Assembly: GCF_000764305.2 (NCBI RefSeq)
Contig: NW_025931987.1
Span: forward strand, 1-64,000
From: Hyalella azteca
Taxonomy: Eukaryota; Arthropoda; Malacostraca; Amphipoda; Hyalellidae
DNA: 64,000 bases
Direction: 5' to 3'
Part shown: piece after piece, positions 1 to 11,769 of the stretch
How the letters are laid out: every line of letters begins with the position of its first letter
Position numbering within the stretch: the stretch's first letter is position 1
The notes under the pieces: generated by a model
Seen by the model: the letters and a program-made list of their open reading frames with translations, nothing else
Told to the model about the DNA's origin: nothing
Database searches by the model: none
Translations under genes and position numbers: made by a program

Positions 1-250
1 CAATCTATCGGAATTTTCTTCATTCAAAGTGAAAAATTTTTGTTATTTTGAAGTGTTCTAGTAATTCTTGTGTGGAGTGTGAGAAATGAAATCTGCTTCT
101 TTTTGGAATTATTCATTTCAATGACAATTTACTGATCAACTCGGCAATGTTTTTATTGGCATGGTTCGAATTGGGACATTTTAGCTGCTTTGGATGCTCA
201 GATCTTTTGGATGTTGATGTGCCAACGCGACTCTAAATTTCTCCTTCCAG

Positions 251-1938
251 ATACAGCAAAGAAGAGATGCATTGCCCTCAGTGCGAGTACAAGTGCGTTC
301 AGGACAAGGCTTTCAAGAGGCACATGGAGCTGCACGCTGAAAACAAGCCTATTACTTGCTTTGCTAGCTGTGTGATATGTGGTGAGTTCATCACTTGTTT
401 TGTTTGCTGTTTCAAATGCATTGAATTTATATTTTAGTCACTGCGTGAAATGGTAATTTAAACAAACAGCGTATAAATATGCCTATTTGCTTTCAGTGCT
501 TTTAATCCTCATGTCTAACATGAAAATTATATAGGTTTGTACCTATAATTGCATGATATTGCACCTTAATTGCAACATCAAGAAAACCTTGTAATGTACA
601 GCTCAGTCAAGTACACCTCAGAATTAGATCACAGTAATTTGCTTGGAATTTTGCAGTGTCACAATACTTTTCAAGCCGTTTGTACTAACAAGATAATTGA
701 TCTTTGCAGGAGTTGATTTTCCTCAGGAATCTGAAGCTCGGTTGCACATGAACATAACGCATCGCTGCCCAAGTAACCCCGACCACTGGCAGTGTCCCAT
801 GTGTGGCTTCCATTCGGTCCAGGAGAAGAAGGCAAGTCGCACCGGATCCCGCGCCTGGATTTCGGCGCCATGTCTTGCTCGTTACATTTACTCAAATGAA
901 CTTTTATTTGATGTACATTTTTTTGAAAATTAACAGCATTCTAGTGATAAGCTCCATCAATTGTAATAAAATTGTTACATTTACTCAAATGAACTTTTAT
1001 TTGATGTACATTTTTTGGAAATTTAACAGCTGTCTAGTGATAAGCTCTATCAATTTTAATAAAAATATAATGAATTTCGAATATTTCTCACTGTGGAATA
1101 TAAGACTGAAAATAATTGTGGTAAAATTTATTACCATATGCGTGATATATTGCCATGGCTTGAAGAGTTATGGCCTGTGCGAATGCTGTCCGGAGGTGAG
1201 CAATGATTTTTTTTTAGTGTTGTGTCCATTTAACAGTTGATGAGTAGTTTGGCTTATACTGCATTTTGCTAATTGTTTCATTGCTTACAGATGATCCAGC
1301 ACATCCGCATGCACACAGGCACCAAGCCTCATTTGTGCACCTTCTGCGACTACCGCTCAGGGCGCAGGGACAACCTGCGTTCGCACGTACGCCGCATGCA
1401 CAAGGCAGAAAATTTGTTCGCGGATTCGTTCCAGCCATCAGCCGCCCTCGATGCCGAGGAACACTTCTTAGGGATGCAGCGAGCCAACGACGACCAAAGT
1501 GAAATAGACAATGAAGAAACTGATGGTGCTTATCGGGCAGTTGGCGCCGAGAACGCCATGTCTGGAAATTCTATGCGGAATGTTGCTGTTGGAGATCCAC
1601 ATCCCATTCTGGGGCTAGCTAACAATCCTCAAGATTTTGAGATTGACACATCATTGGTGAACTTGCCATACGGTGTCATGGAGAACTATCCGCTTGGATC
1701 CTCTAACATGGAGAATATGATGAACGACCTGGTGAACCAACCTGGAGCATTTGAGTCTCATATGCTGCAGTCGCCACAAATGAATGGATACTTGACATGG
1801 ACTTCGCACGAGCACCAACACCAACACTCGCTGCCCATGCAATCTTCAAGCGATGGTCAAAACCTCAATAGCACCGAAAGCTCGTCCATGGATGCCAACG
1901 AGTCACATATTATCTTCACCATGTCGCAACATTCCTGA
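251..1938 (+). CDS. C2H2 zinc finger protein, 3' part (three exons, four fingers)
   Basis: Three exons join in phase: 251-381, 710-831 and 1291-1938 (TGA). Acceptors are ttccag, ttgcag and cttacag; donors are gtgagt and a non-canonical gcaagt. The join gives four C2H2 fingers. Finger 1 is CPQC...HMELH. Finger 2 (CVIC...HMNITH) spans the first junction. Finger 3 (CPMC...HIRMH) spans the second. Finger 4 is CTFC...HVRRMH, preceded by a TGTKPH linker. All have 12 residues between the second Cys and first His, which validates both introns. The remaining ~175 residues are acidic, Met/Asn/Ser-rich and without a recognised domain, ending in SQHS. The first exon enters in phase 2, so the start codon and N-terminal exons lie outside the window. 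By family this is a nuclear sequence-specific DNA-binding protein. I cannot assign an orthologue; multi-isoform insect zinc finger genes carry similar 3' finger cassettes. Confidence 0.82.
832..1290 (+). other. GC-AG intron inside a zinc finger codon block
   Basis: The intron begins gcaagt and ends ttgcttacag. The nearest GT (836) leaves the wrong phase and breaks finger 3, whereas the GC donor gives exactly 12 residues between the Cys pair and first His. GC-AG introns are a known minor class with otherwise strong donor consensus, as here (AAG|GCAAGT). Confidence 0.75.
881..1066 (+). repeat. 93-bp tandem duplication in the GC-AG intron
   Basis: Two copies, from 881 and 974, each starting gttacatttactcaaatgaa, with a few differences. 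They lie about 50 bases after the GC donor. Confidence 0.85.
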
Positions 1939-4900
1939 GAACAGGAAACTTTAGTTTTAATAAATTCCGTCTACTTAATGTGGGCTCATTTGGACTCAGA
2001 TGGGAATGATAAAAAAAATTTCAAGTTTCTTTTTCATCAATATGATATTTTGACTTTTTAAGACCTATTTAAAGTTGTAATGTGATGGTTTTTACTTATG
2101 CAACTTTTATTTCTTTGTTCGATGGTATTCACCTTATGACCATTGAGGAGCAGAGTGCTGTCATATCAATAGGCATAGACAATTAAGTTAGACGAATTAT
2201 TCCTACCTCTAAGACTGGTTAACTCTCCTATGCATGATAAGGGTTCATACGATACGTGCCTTCTGAGTAACCAGTACGAGTTAATTCTTACTTTATTACT
2301 GCCATGCAATTGCGGTGGAATAGTTAACTATGCAATGTAATATAAGTGTTCTTATTCATGCAATACGAGTAGCTACATTAAGCGTTCAAGTTTATTTTTT
2401 CTGTAGACATCACACCTCTCGCAGAATTTTACGCCTTTTATTATTTGAAAACTCGCTTCGAAATGCATGCACTGTTTTTACTCCATTTTTTTTATGATAC
2501 TTAATATTAGCAGTTGTTGGGATAATTTTTTTTTTGTTGACGCTCAAGAATCACGTGGGTGATACCGAAGCGAGTAACCTAGAGCTGTGAACTAACGTAC
2601 AACTAGTGCCATATCACGCACTATAGCTAATTATTTAGATCTTGATGCAAACGAACGCTTCATGACGCCGTATTGCATTGTACATGGTTATTGCTGATGC
2701 TCACTAATAGCTGCCTTTACACATACTTGCTCAATGACGACTGATGACTAGTGTGATGGTTGACAAAATATCGCCAGCTGTCTTTGTAGGTTACTCTAGT
2801 AAGTCAAGTTTGTATCAGTCTAACCGCTGCCTATTTCTGTGATGCCTCATTGTCAGTGTTTTGTATATTATATTCACTGCCAACTTAATGCCAGTGCGTT
2901 GCACCGTAGTAATCGCGTGCTGGAACTTGCTTACAAAAAGTTTTTGCACAGAAAAGAAAGCCAACCTCTATTTTTGAGAAAAATGACTATTGTGTGTGCC
3001 AAGTTGTATTTTAGTCGAATAACGTTTTATAGTTGAAGTATTCATATTGCCGGCAATGCTCATTTGCCGTTTTGAAAGTGGGCCTTGCGTATGTTTTTAT
3101 AACAGAGCGTAATGCTGATGTCAATTTGCCCATGGCGTTATTTACGGCATACGATATAGCAGCTAGTTAATGTGTCAAGTAATCTTGTTGAAGAGTTGTG
3201 GTCAATTCTCATGATTTTGTAGCTTTGATAAGGAACTGAGGTGAATTTTATAGTCACTGCAGCTTTTCTCTGCCGTTCTAAATTTTTGTCACAAAAAAAG
3301 GGGATCTGGCATTAGTGTGTCGGTACGATCAGGTCCTATGAATAGTATTCGCTTTTGTGATATATTGTGCTGCTATAAATGCATTACTGCGAACCAATCT
3401 CTCACTTGCGGGAATCATTTTATGAAGGGGGTCATTTTACCCTGGAAAAATATTTAATGTTGAACTACAATTTAGATGTAATTGTTATTTCCATGTAATC
3501 GTATTGGGTCCTATGATGAGATATTAGTTCATCTCAGGAAAGATGAAATTGAATGGTAGCTGATCTGCGTACAAGTTGATGTTACTAGTTTGAGAAAATG
3601 AATTTCAGAATTTGACTGAATATTGCCTCCTAATGAATGCTCCTGCCCGTGTCATTGTTATGCGTCGTAGGCATGGGAGCTGCCTGTCCGTTACGGGACA
3701 GATCCTAGCATTATGATTTCCATTATTTTGGGGGGACATTAAAACGTCCTAACCATCTCGTGAATTGCGCCGCTTCCTATCGCTGAACAAGGGAAGGAAC
3801 TTTGGTTTGCGTGTTGGAAAAGAAGTGTGTCGGTGGGCAATAACACTATTTTCTTAATATTATATATTCATATTGCCGAACCTAAAGCTGTAAGAGTGCC
3901 GACATGTAGATTGTTCAGCTAAATAATCCAACTGATAAATTAGCTTCGTTATCTGAAGTTCGCCTTTCCTAGCCTTCTGGAACAAAGAAGGATATGAAAA
4001 TGTGATTTTGCGTAGCTTTGGCGTTCCGCTGAATCATCGTTGTTGGATCAGATTTCTACTGGGAGTTGGATTCCAGTAAAAATGTATAAGCGACACTTGT
4101 CTCCTATGACAGTTCAAGGTTCCTATTCAACTAGATTTTAGAAGCGGTTGTCTACTTCGCTTGTCTCGGCGAGAACTGAGCGTTTACCTGCCAAGTTAGA
4201 GTGAGATTATTCATGTCTTAAGTTTAATCACACACCAGATTTATATTATATAACCAATAGAACGTAAGACTTTTGATGTTAGCTGCTTCGTATTTAATGA
4301 CGCGCCGTGAGATGATGGGAAGAATTATTCATGTTTATCCTTTAATTTTAATATAAGTTTGGCATGAAGTTTTGCATTAGCGTGAAATCTGGAAACGAGA
4401 ATCATGGATGCTGTTCTCCGCTAAGTTGTGAAGGCGGTGATCTACCATTGTTACTACAGCATTTTTCTTTCATAAAACGACAGATTTTGTTTAACCTACA
4501 TTATTAATGTGGTGAATTATTTTATTTCACGGTTTTTAAGTATGAGTAATATTGAGATCGATTGTGTCTCGTACGTGGAAGCACGCGTTTCTATTAGAGA
4601 TATGCATTTTTTTCGCTCAACCGCGCTGAATTTAATTTTTTAACTCATAAAATTGCTAGCCATGATTCTTTGTACTTCATCATTTTGAATTAGAGGAGTA
4701 CAAAACCTAAAAGTTTATTCAGTCAACTGTACGGAAGCTCGAAAGCTTGGTTGTCCAAGCCTCCCGTGCCGTATGCATTACCGTGGCTGCTGCTGAGTTT
4801 TGTGAGCGACAGCCAACATTTAGGTATTACAAAGTTGCTTGTGATTTTATTACATTAAGAGCTCAGTTGGTTTTGTCGATATTGCACGAGTGGTGCAAGA

Positions 4901-7600
4901 AAGCCCGATCTATTTTTTCTCCTATTACACTTCTTGGATAGGAGTTGGTGGTTTTCCATTTTTCCACGAAGTATTAATACTAGGACTCGCATTTATTCTT
5001 CGCGATTGGTGCTCTCATCTATACAATTGTTTGTCATAAACTAAGCGTGAGCTTCTTTGAATTTGTTAAGTGGCGTGAGTATGGCGATGTAGAAGATTTT
5101 GTTATGCTTGTGCAGTATTTGGTCTCGCAATGTACTAGACTAACCAGGTGAAATAACTCTTTTAGTTGTGCTGTTTTTTTTTTTCAAAACTCCAGTTGCT
5201 TTTTAACTCAAATTCGCTACTTTTTATGATGGCGACTTTAGTTTCGAGTGTAACCATTATTTTTTTCAGAATTATTTTTAATGCCAACAAGGAATATATT
5301 TCTATACCTCATTGCGGTTGGTCATGATAAACTTTAAAGCATAAAATGAGTTTGAATTGAATGTCATTGCGAGCCCGCTAGAAATTTTCAGTTTCACGCG
5401 ATTGACATTACTCGCGTCTTCAAAAAAAGGAATGTATATGTTCCCTCCAAAATTACTAGCTCAAGTTTCTGCATTGCTGGAATTATTTTTATGTATTAAG
5501 TAAATAGCCTAGTTTATGTGATATACGTGGCGAGTATATTACGCTTTATACATTCCATGTATTTTCTTTTTTATATTTGTGCGTCTCTTTTATCATTTAA
5601 GCTCATATTGAATGGGAATTTTACAAGGGAACTTAATGTTTGTGCATTTTGTGCTTATTTTTGTAGCTTCGTATTATAGTTCCCTTCTACTTCTTCTTTG
5701 TTGTAATTTACTGAAGTTTATTCCACATAAAACATTGGTTAATAGCTGCCCTTCCTAAAATTTGCACGAGATAATGTTTCCTAATAATGTGCCGTTGCAT
5801 CTACCAAATTTTTGACTTTTAAATTCCTGATCACGCTTAATAAGAACATAGGTTGTCCATTTGCCTTTCTGACGTTCATATGCAAACTCTGACGTTGTTA
5901 CGTTCATATATAAACTGCGAGCTTCAGCTTCCACAGAAGCTCAAAGTTTAATTTCAGTCTAAATTTTGAAGTAACGTGGCTGCTTCATGAAGTCTATGAT
6001 CAGTTCAATTTATTATTCACTTAGAGGTTCGTGTTCATCAGTGTTTTGTTTAATGACTCTGGAGTGCGTAGAGCTTAATTTAGAAAGTGTGCACTCAAGT
6101 TATAAAGTAAGTAATGTTGTTGTTCGCACATGTTATTCATGTTTATCTACTTTTGTCTTCTCGTAGTTTTAGATATTGATTATTTTATATTCTGGGGATT
6201 GACCTTGGGAACATTCGCTGTAACGTGTGGAGCGTTCATTCTATTTATGATCGGGCTAGCTCTTAAGAAGTTCCATTTCATTTCCACGCACACGGATTGT
6301 GTTTCAAAATTATTTGTATCTCCTCAGAGTTCGCCAGGATCGACCACCGCTCGCCCGATTTTTAACTAAAACGATCGATTCCCTTTGATTTATTGGTCTG
6401 TTATTATGGTGATTTAAAGACCAATTCCCATGCTACTTTGATAAATTTCATGCTTCGTATAAACGAAGTTGAGAACACTCCGACTGCCCGTCTGCGCGAT
6501 GAGGCATGCAGGTCTCTAGAGTATCTCGCTCGCTGACTTTGTAGTGTCCTGGTAGTTTTGGTGCATCCACGTTATTCTAAAATCGATTCCAACAGTTATT
6601 TTCTTCCTGAGCTGCTCTTGTATTCTGGCCAGTTATTAATCCAAGTTATTTCTTATGTACATCCCTGTCCTCTTGAAACATTTGTTTAAATACTTGATTG
6701 TTTTACCGAAGTTACTGTCCCATTCTGTTAGTCATTTAACGTATACCAATCTTGCAGCGGCCTCTATCATCTACCCATTCTCGATCGGATGGTGCATGTT
6801 ACGGGAACAAGGTATCCTTTTCCTCTCTTTGTTGGTGTTGAACTTGTTATCTTAAACCGTCCTGTATTAAAGCTTTGGGAGGATTTCAAGGTCAAGGCAT
6901 TAATAGTTGAATTATTTGTTAGTGTTAGTTCCCAAATGATGCCTCGGAACATATCCTAGCTTTAAGAGGATGCAATACTCGGAGTGTTCCAAGTAGCATA
7001 AGCAAATCCTTACTGATGCAATGTGTGATGCAATGAAAGGATGAGCCCAGGGTATAGTGTTACGTCATTGAGCTTATTCCTACTAGATATAAAACCCTTA
7101 GCTGTAATTGCTACCGCTTAAGCAATTTATCACCTGTTGACTCAATTCCACTTTTGTACTTTTGTATCTTGCATAAAATATATATTCTCCATAACAAATA
7201 TTGACGTGTGTTCTTTTCCAGTTGTCTTTTTCATGTACGTCCTGACATCAACGACAATTAGCTCTAATGGCAGATTTTGAATCGCCGTTTTAATTGCGGC
7301 TAGAACGTGACCGAGCTGATTATTTCTTGGATTGAAATCTGTATCATCATCGAAGCCCCATTAGACATCAATTCGGCTTCTCTTGAAGCCATTTGAGTAT
7401 TTCAAATTCTTTGCTTCAGCTTTCTTAAGCAAAGCCATTTACGTATAATCAAAATTCTTGTATTCTAGGTTTCATTACCCGTTATGATGAGAGAATTTTT
7501 GTATTTTAACAGCTGAATCTTAGTTGGCCTATAATTTAACGAAATTCATTCTCCATTTCTCTCCATTCGCATGTCTACCATTGCTAACCGGCATTACCGG
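1939..7600. other. Gene-free AT-rich stretch, possibly a long 3' UTR of the zinc finger gene
   Basis: No convincing ORF, transposon or tandem repeat is visible over 5.6 kb, which is unusual for this repeat-packed window. An AATAAA-like motif follows the stop at about 1960, and AT-rich polyadenylation-like sequence followed by a GT-rich stretch lies at about 7170-7225. Either the UTR is very long or this is ordinary intergenic DNA; sequence alone does not decide. Confidence 0.35.
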
Positions 7601-7609
7601 TTAAGAATT

Positions 7610-8045
7610 CTCACAGAGCTGTGGTGAGAGACTCAGTCTCTCGCACCCAGCTCTTAAGTTCGAGTCCCACTGAGGACAAGTTCTTCCGGGAAGCTCAGCT
7701 CATGGTCAACTCAGCCATTAATCCAACTCTGGTTGATAAAAGAGTACCTGGCTTGTCCAGGGTGTTGTGTAATGCAAAAATGGTTCTGGCGGTCAGCAAG
7801 CCAGTGATGGTCGTAGCATGGTTGAACCAGTACAAGGTTGACCCATCAGAAGCCCATTTTTGCGGATGTAGTTCGTTGTTCGCCTGTGACGTCACTGATC
7901 TCAGTGACGTCACGGGCAGTAACCAATCACCGAAATGCGATCAAATCAGTCAACCAATCCGTCATGAGAATGACGGGTTTGTTTACGTATCTGGATCTAC
8001 GTGACGTAACAAGAAAGCTAAACTGATAGACGGAATTTGTCGTGG
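7610..8045 (+). repeat. tRNA-derived SINE-like element
   Basis: A B-box-like word (aagttcgagtcccac) lies at about 7658 in a 5' head region, followed by a non-coding body containing gttgataaaagagtacctgg. The head resembles a tRNA, but there is no complete cloverleaf. It abuts the oppositely oriented SINE that follows. Confidence 0.45.
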
Positions 8046-8059
8046 GTCAACCTTATATA

Positions 8060-8312
8060 ATAAATAATAATAGCGGTTTCAGCATTTAGTAGGCTGTGGG
8101 CCTGTCGCCGATTCTTAATATCGCAGAACATCCGCAGCCTTTTGTGGTCTCGAACTCGCAACTCACTGCTACAATTCTGTTTTGCTTAATTAACAGTCCG
8201 GCCCCCTCGCCGATTCTGACTAGAAACTGGCGCACAGAGCTGGGATCGAACCCGCGCCTCTCTGCGCCAATCTTGGCACTCTGAATTTTAACCACTGGGC
8301 CACCCTGCCCTA
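8060..8312 (-). repeat. Dimeric tRNA-like SINE, full copy
   Basis: Read on the minus strand it has two tRNA-like heads in series. The first has an A box (tggcccagtggttaaa) and B box (gggttcgatccc). The second has a weak A-box region and a B box (gagttcgagacc). A tail follows containing agaatcggcgacaggcc and an AT-rich end. Other copies lie at 21795, 28722, 47212 and 50748, with a tail fragment at 31199. It is a Pol III-type retroposon, not a tRNA gene: the stems do not pair as a full cloverleaf. Confidence 0.75.
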
Positions 8313-9126
8313 AGTTTAACCATGCTCAGTGTGGTCTCATAATACAAGCCTAAAATGGATTGGAATATCGTAAATAGATCCAAAAGGGAATGTCATTAGC
8401 ATAAGTTAGCTCTCATTATAAGTATTTAATTAGTCCAGAAGCTTTTATTATTGTCGGGATGAAGTATTTAAAAACTGAGCGGACAATAATTAATTATTAA
8501 ATTTCCGCATGTAGGGAAACGGCACCTGTATGTCGGCGATGTCGGGAGTCGGGACCGTCCTATAACTAGTGGACANGTGTTTTACGATCGGTCCGTAAAG
8601 AAGCGTTGATCGGTTCAAAATGACATAAGAACAGGTTCTTTTGAATAACCTATGGATTGCCACCATGGCCCAAGGATACTGCACTGCAACTTGGAACTGT
8701 GGAAGATACAAATGAGCACTACCTTCTCATAAGCGGACTACATCGGGAAGCTCGGCGGTGGCCACCTATGGTATAGAATATAGATCCTGTTGCATTCCAC
8801 GACGACGATCATCGGACGATGACGGCACGACCTGCTGGGTCAGCTGAGCCTGGGAGTGGGTGGGAGAGACTTCCCACGAAGGCACGAAGTTACGAAGTGC
8901 CCAATTTGCAATAGTAAAGGTCACAGTTGTGTACATCAAGAGTACAGGACGCCTAAGCAACCTCTGAGAGAACAGCAAGACCTCCTTGTGACACCACTCT
9001 GAGTCTCTGACCTAATTAAAAACTGCTGAAGATCTTTTGATTAATCCAGGTGCAAGTGCCCAGTTGAGAGCAACTCCAGTCACCTCAAAATGGATAACCA
9101 TAACAACAACACTGCCCAAGGCCCCA
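8313..9126. other. Unassigned DNA with a single-N join at 8576
   Basis: No gene is supported. A short + strand reading at about 8825-9001 ends in a stop and contains KCPICNSKGH, like a zinc-binding tail of some DNA transposases. It is too short and isolated to name. Confidence 0.3.
8576..8576. other. Single-N assembly join
   Basis: One N in otherwise unambiguous sequence marks an unresolved join or minimal gap. Confidence 0.8.
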
Positions 9127-10752
9127 ATTTTTTTTCTTTGATCTTGATTACTCAATCATCAATGAAGATTACCTATACAGTTAGAAATTATCATATAAAA
9201 ATAAGTGTAACTGTAATACAAGTAAAAATTGAAAATATATGGATTTTTTCTTTATTAAATTAAGTCTCCAAAATGGACTAATTTTTGCCACATTTTTGCA
9301 AAAGCTATCATATCTAGGTTTCCTATGTGCCAATTTCAAAGTTTTTACTTTTTAGTACCATTATATATATACACATTAGAAAGCTCTCATTGTAGGCTAT
9401 CAATTCTAACTGAAATAAAACATTTTAGTTGAGACTTAGACTGCAGGAGGGTGGAAAAAGTGGGTGTGAGTGTGACTGCTGACTGATCGATATGAATGCT
9501 ATAAATTAACCAAAAGCCAAAGGGAGAAGTGAACAGAATAAAGTCCATTTTGATAAGTAAATGATTAAGAAATTAGACGTAAATGATAAGTAAATGACAA
9601 ATTCCTAAATAAATGATGAATGAATGAATGATGTTATGAATGAATGATGAATAAATAAATGATTAATAATTAATAGATAAATGAATGAATGATTGAATGA
9701 TGATAAGATAGATAAATGATGGGAAAATTATGAGAAAATTTTGATAAACTGAAGGGAAAATGATCTGAAAATGAATTAAAAATAATAGGAAAATGATTGA
9801 AAAATGCTGGGGAAATTATGGGGAAATGTTGGAAAAATTATGGATAAATGATGGAAAAATGACGGGTGGATGATTAGGCATGGAATATATCTACTTGGCA
9901 AGCCCTGACTGGATTTTTCAAGCCATGGTTTTATGGGTTTGCCAGCGTGATTCGATTTCTTTGATTAGTGAATTCCATTTCTTCAAGATGCGAATTCCAT
10001 ATCTTGGCCATGAAAAGCCATTGACGAGCTGCAACCTTATTTACAAAGTTGCGTTTACATGTTACCCCAAATATCTAATTTACCCTAAAAACAGTCCAAT
10101 CATACAGCAACACTAACATTTTTCTTCACTTAAGAGGCACCTGAATAGTTGATAATGCAGTCTGACCGCTCTGATGTGACAGCTACTACGCAATCTTCAA
10201 GTTCAAGGAAACATTTGGGTTGACATGTTATTACGATCTGTAGGATATTTTGGCAGGAGCATTGAAGTACTGCGGATTATGGAAGTTGAAAATTTTATGA
10301 AGCGACATGTTCGCAAAGTGCAAACCACAATTTTTTTTCAATAAAACAAACATACATGACATTAAAGCCGCAAGGTTTCACACCTACTGAAATTATATAA
10401 TATTAGAGCTGCGATATTTCAGAAAAAAGTAGGATTTTTCCAGCCCTGGACAGCATAGCAGTAGCAGAATGGAGATTCATCAGCAACTAAAAATAAGGAA
10501 ATGAATGAGGCAAAGAAGAATGAAGCTGCCACATGCCTACATTCTTCTGCTGCTGATGCCTAATCTGCCAGCAGCAGTCATTGTTGACAGTCAACAGTGG
10601 CAAACTTGATGGAGAACAAATGCTGGGAATTTTTCTCATGTGTTAAAATATGTATTTACAACATTAAAAGTGCAAGGATATTTTCTTGGTTTGGTTGAAA
10701 AAAGTTATCTTCTTGGCTGCTAGAAGATAATTTTATCTTCTTGCAGGCTTAT
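9127..10752 (+). repeat. 1.6-kb direct repeat, copy 1
   Basis: Nearly identical to 11770-13384. It starts at a run of eight T followed by ctttgatcttgattactc and ends tcttgcaggcttat. Only scattered substitutions and small indels separate the copies. It includes an ATGA-rich low-complexity tract at about 9540-9870. No domain-bearing ORF is visible. Confidence 0.9.
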
Positions 10753-11769
10753 AGTCAAATGGAGTAAGACAGGATCGCAGCCTTCATGGGGTAAGAAAGG
10801 ACCAGCCCATGGTGTGCATTCTAATTGCACTGAATTCAATTTGACAAAACAATATGTTAGAACAATCATTGCCTGTCATTTCAGTGTTTGTGGCAACCCT
10901 TTTCTGCAAATAATGAATTTCTGGCTAATTTTTAAAGAAAACCTATGTAAAGAAGGGTAAAAAAATAGTTAACCCTGTTTGGGAAATAAGCTCTATCTAA
11001 TGACAAAATTTTTTTTTACCAGGTTTGTGGATGTAGGCAGGTTACCTCAAGTAATAGGCAACTTTTTAGACATACTACGCATTCCTACCTGCTACCATCA
11101 CTGCCTGACATGTATTCTAAAATGGGGTAAAAAAGGACCAGACATGGGGTAAGACAGGACCACTAAATGATCCTGTTTAATCACACAAGTGGCCCTATCT
11201 TACCCCACATATGGTCCTGTCTTACCCCACAAATGGTCCTCTATTACCCTACAGATTATCAAAAATGATTTTTAAATGAATATTTTATTGTGTAGTATGG
11301 TACATGGAGTATTTTGGTCAAAGTTTTTATCTTTTGCTCAAACTTCATTATAACTTGTTAGCATTTTTAATTAGAGAAATTTAGTGCACTATTTCAAATT
11401 GCATCAATGGGATATAGAAAATAGGGATGTCTCTTCCCATTAGTGAGCTCCAGAACTATGTGCAAGATTGGCTGGGGGAAATATCACTGTGTGAAACATG
11501 AAAAATAATTATGATCACAACTCTGTGAGAGGGCATGAGCTACATTAGAAGAAGTGCACCACAAATGCAGTTAGCAAGAAAACACATGATGTCTGATACT
11601 TAAGTTGTTATCCATTGTTTTATTACCAATTTGATAAATATTTCAGACAATGACACTAATGGAATATACATTAAGCATTTAGCAGTGCTCTACAATGAAC
11701 CAAAGCCAACCCACTATTACTATGCTTAACAAAGTTTTCTCATGACAAAAACTTCAATGTGACTGATAT
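10753..11769. other. 1.0-kb spacer between the direct repeats, with GGGGTAAGACAGGACC modules
   Basis: Non-coding. Copies of a ggggtaagacaggacc-like module occur at about 10764-10805 and 11123-11163 in one orientation and at 11190-11253 inverted, so the second cluster can fold into a stem of about 40 bases. Similar modules typify short foldback or non-autonomous DNA elements; the family is not identified. Confidence 0.6.

Noticed and set aside
8210..8300. Functional tRNA gene on the minus strand
   Set aside because: A and B boxes are good, but stems do not pair into a cloverleaf and the unit recurs as part of a longer dispersed repeat.
8825..9001. Zinc-knuckle or transposase C-terminus (KCPICNSKGH)
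   Set aside because: Only one short stretch, no other domain, and upstream frames are broken; not enough to name.
9880..10116. 78-codon ORF, identical at 12515-12751
   Set aside because: It lies wholly within the recent direct repeat, so identity carries no information about selection; no domain or plausible composition.
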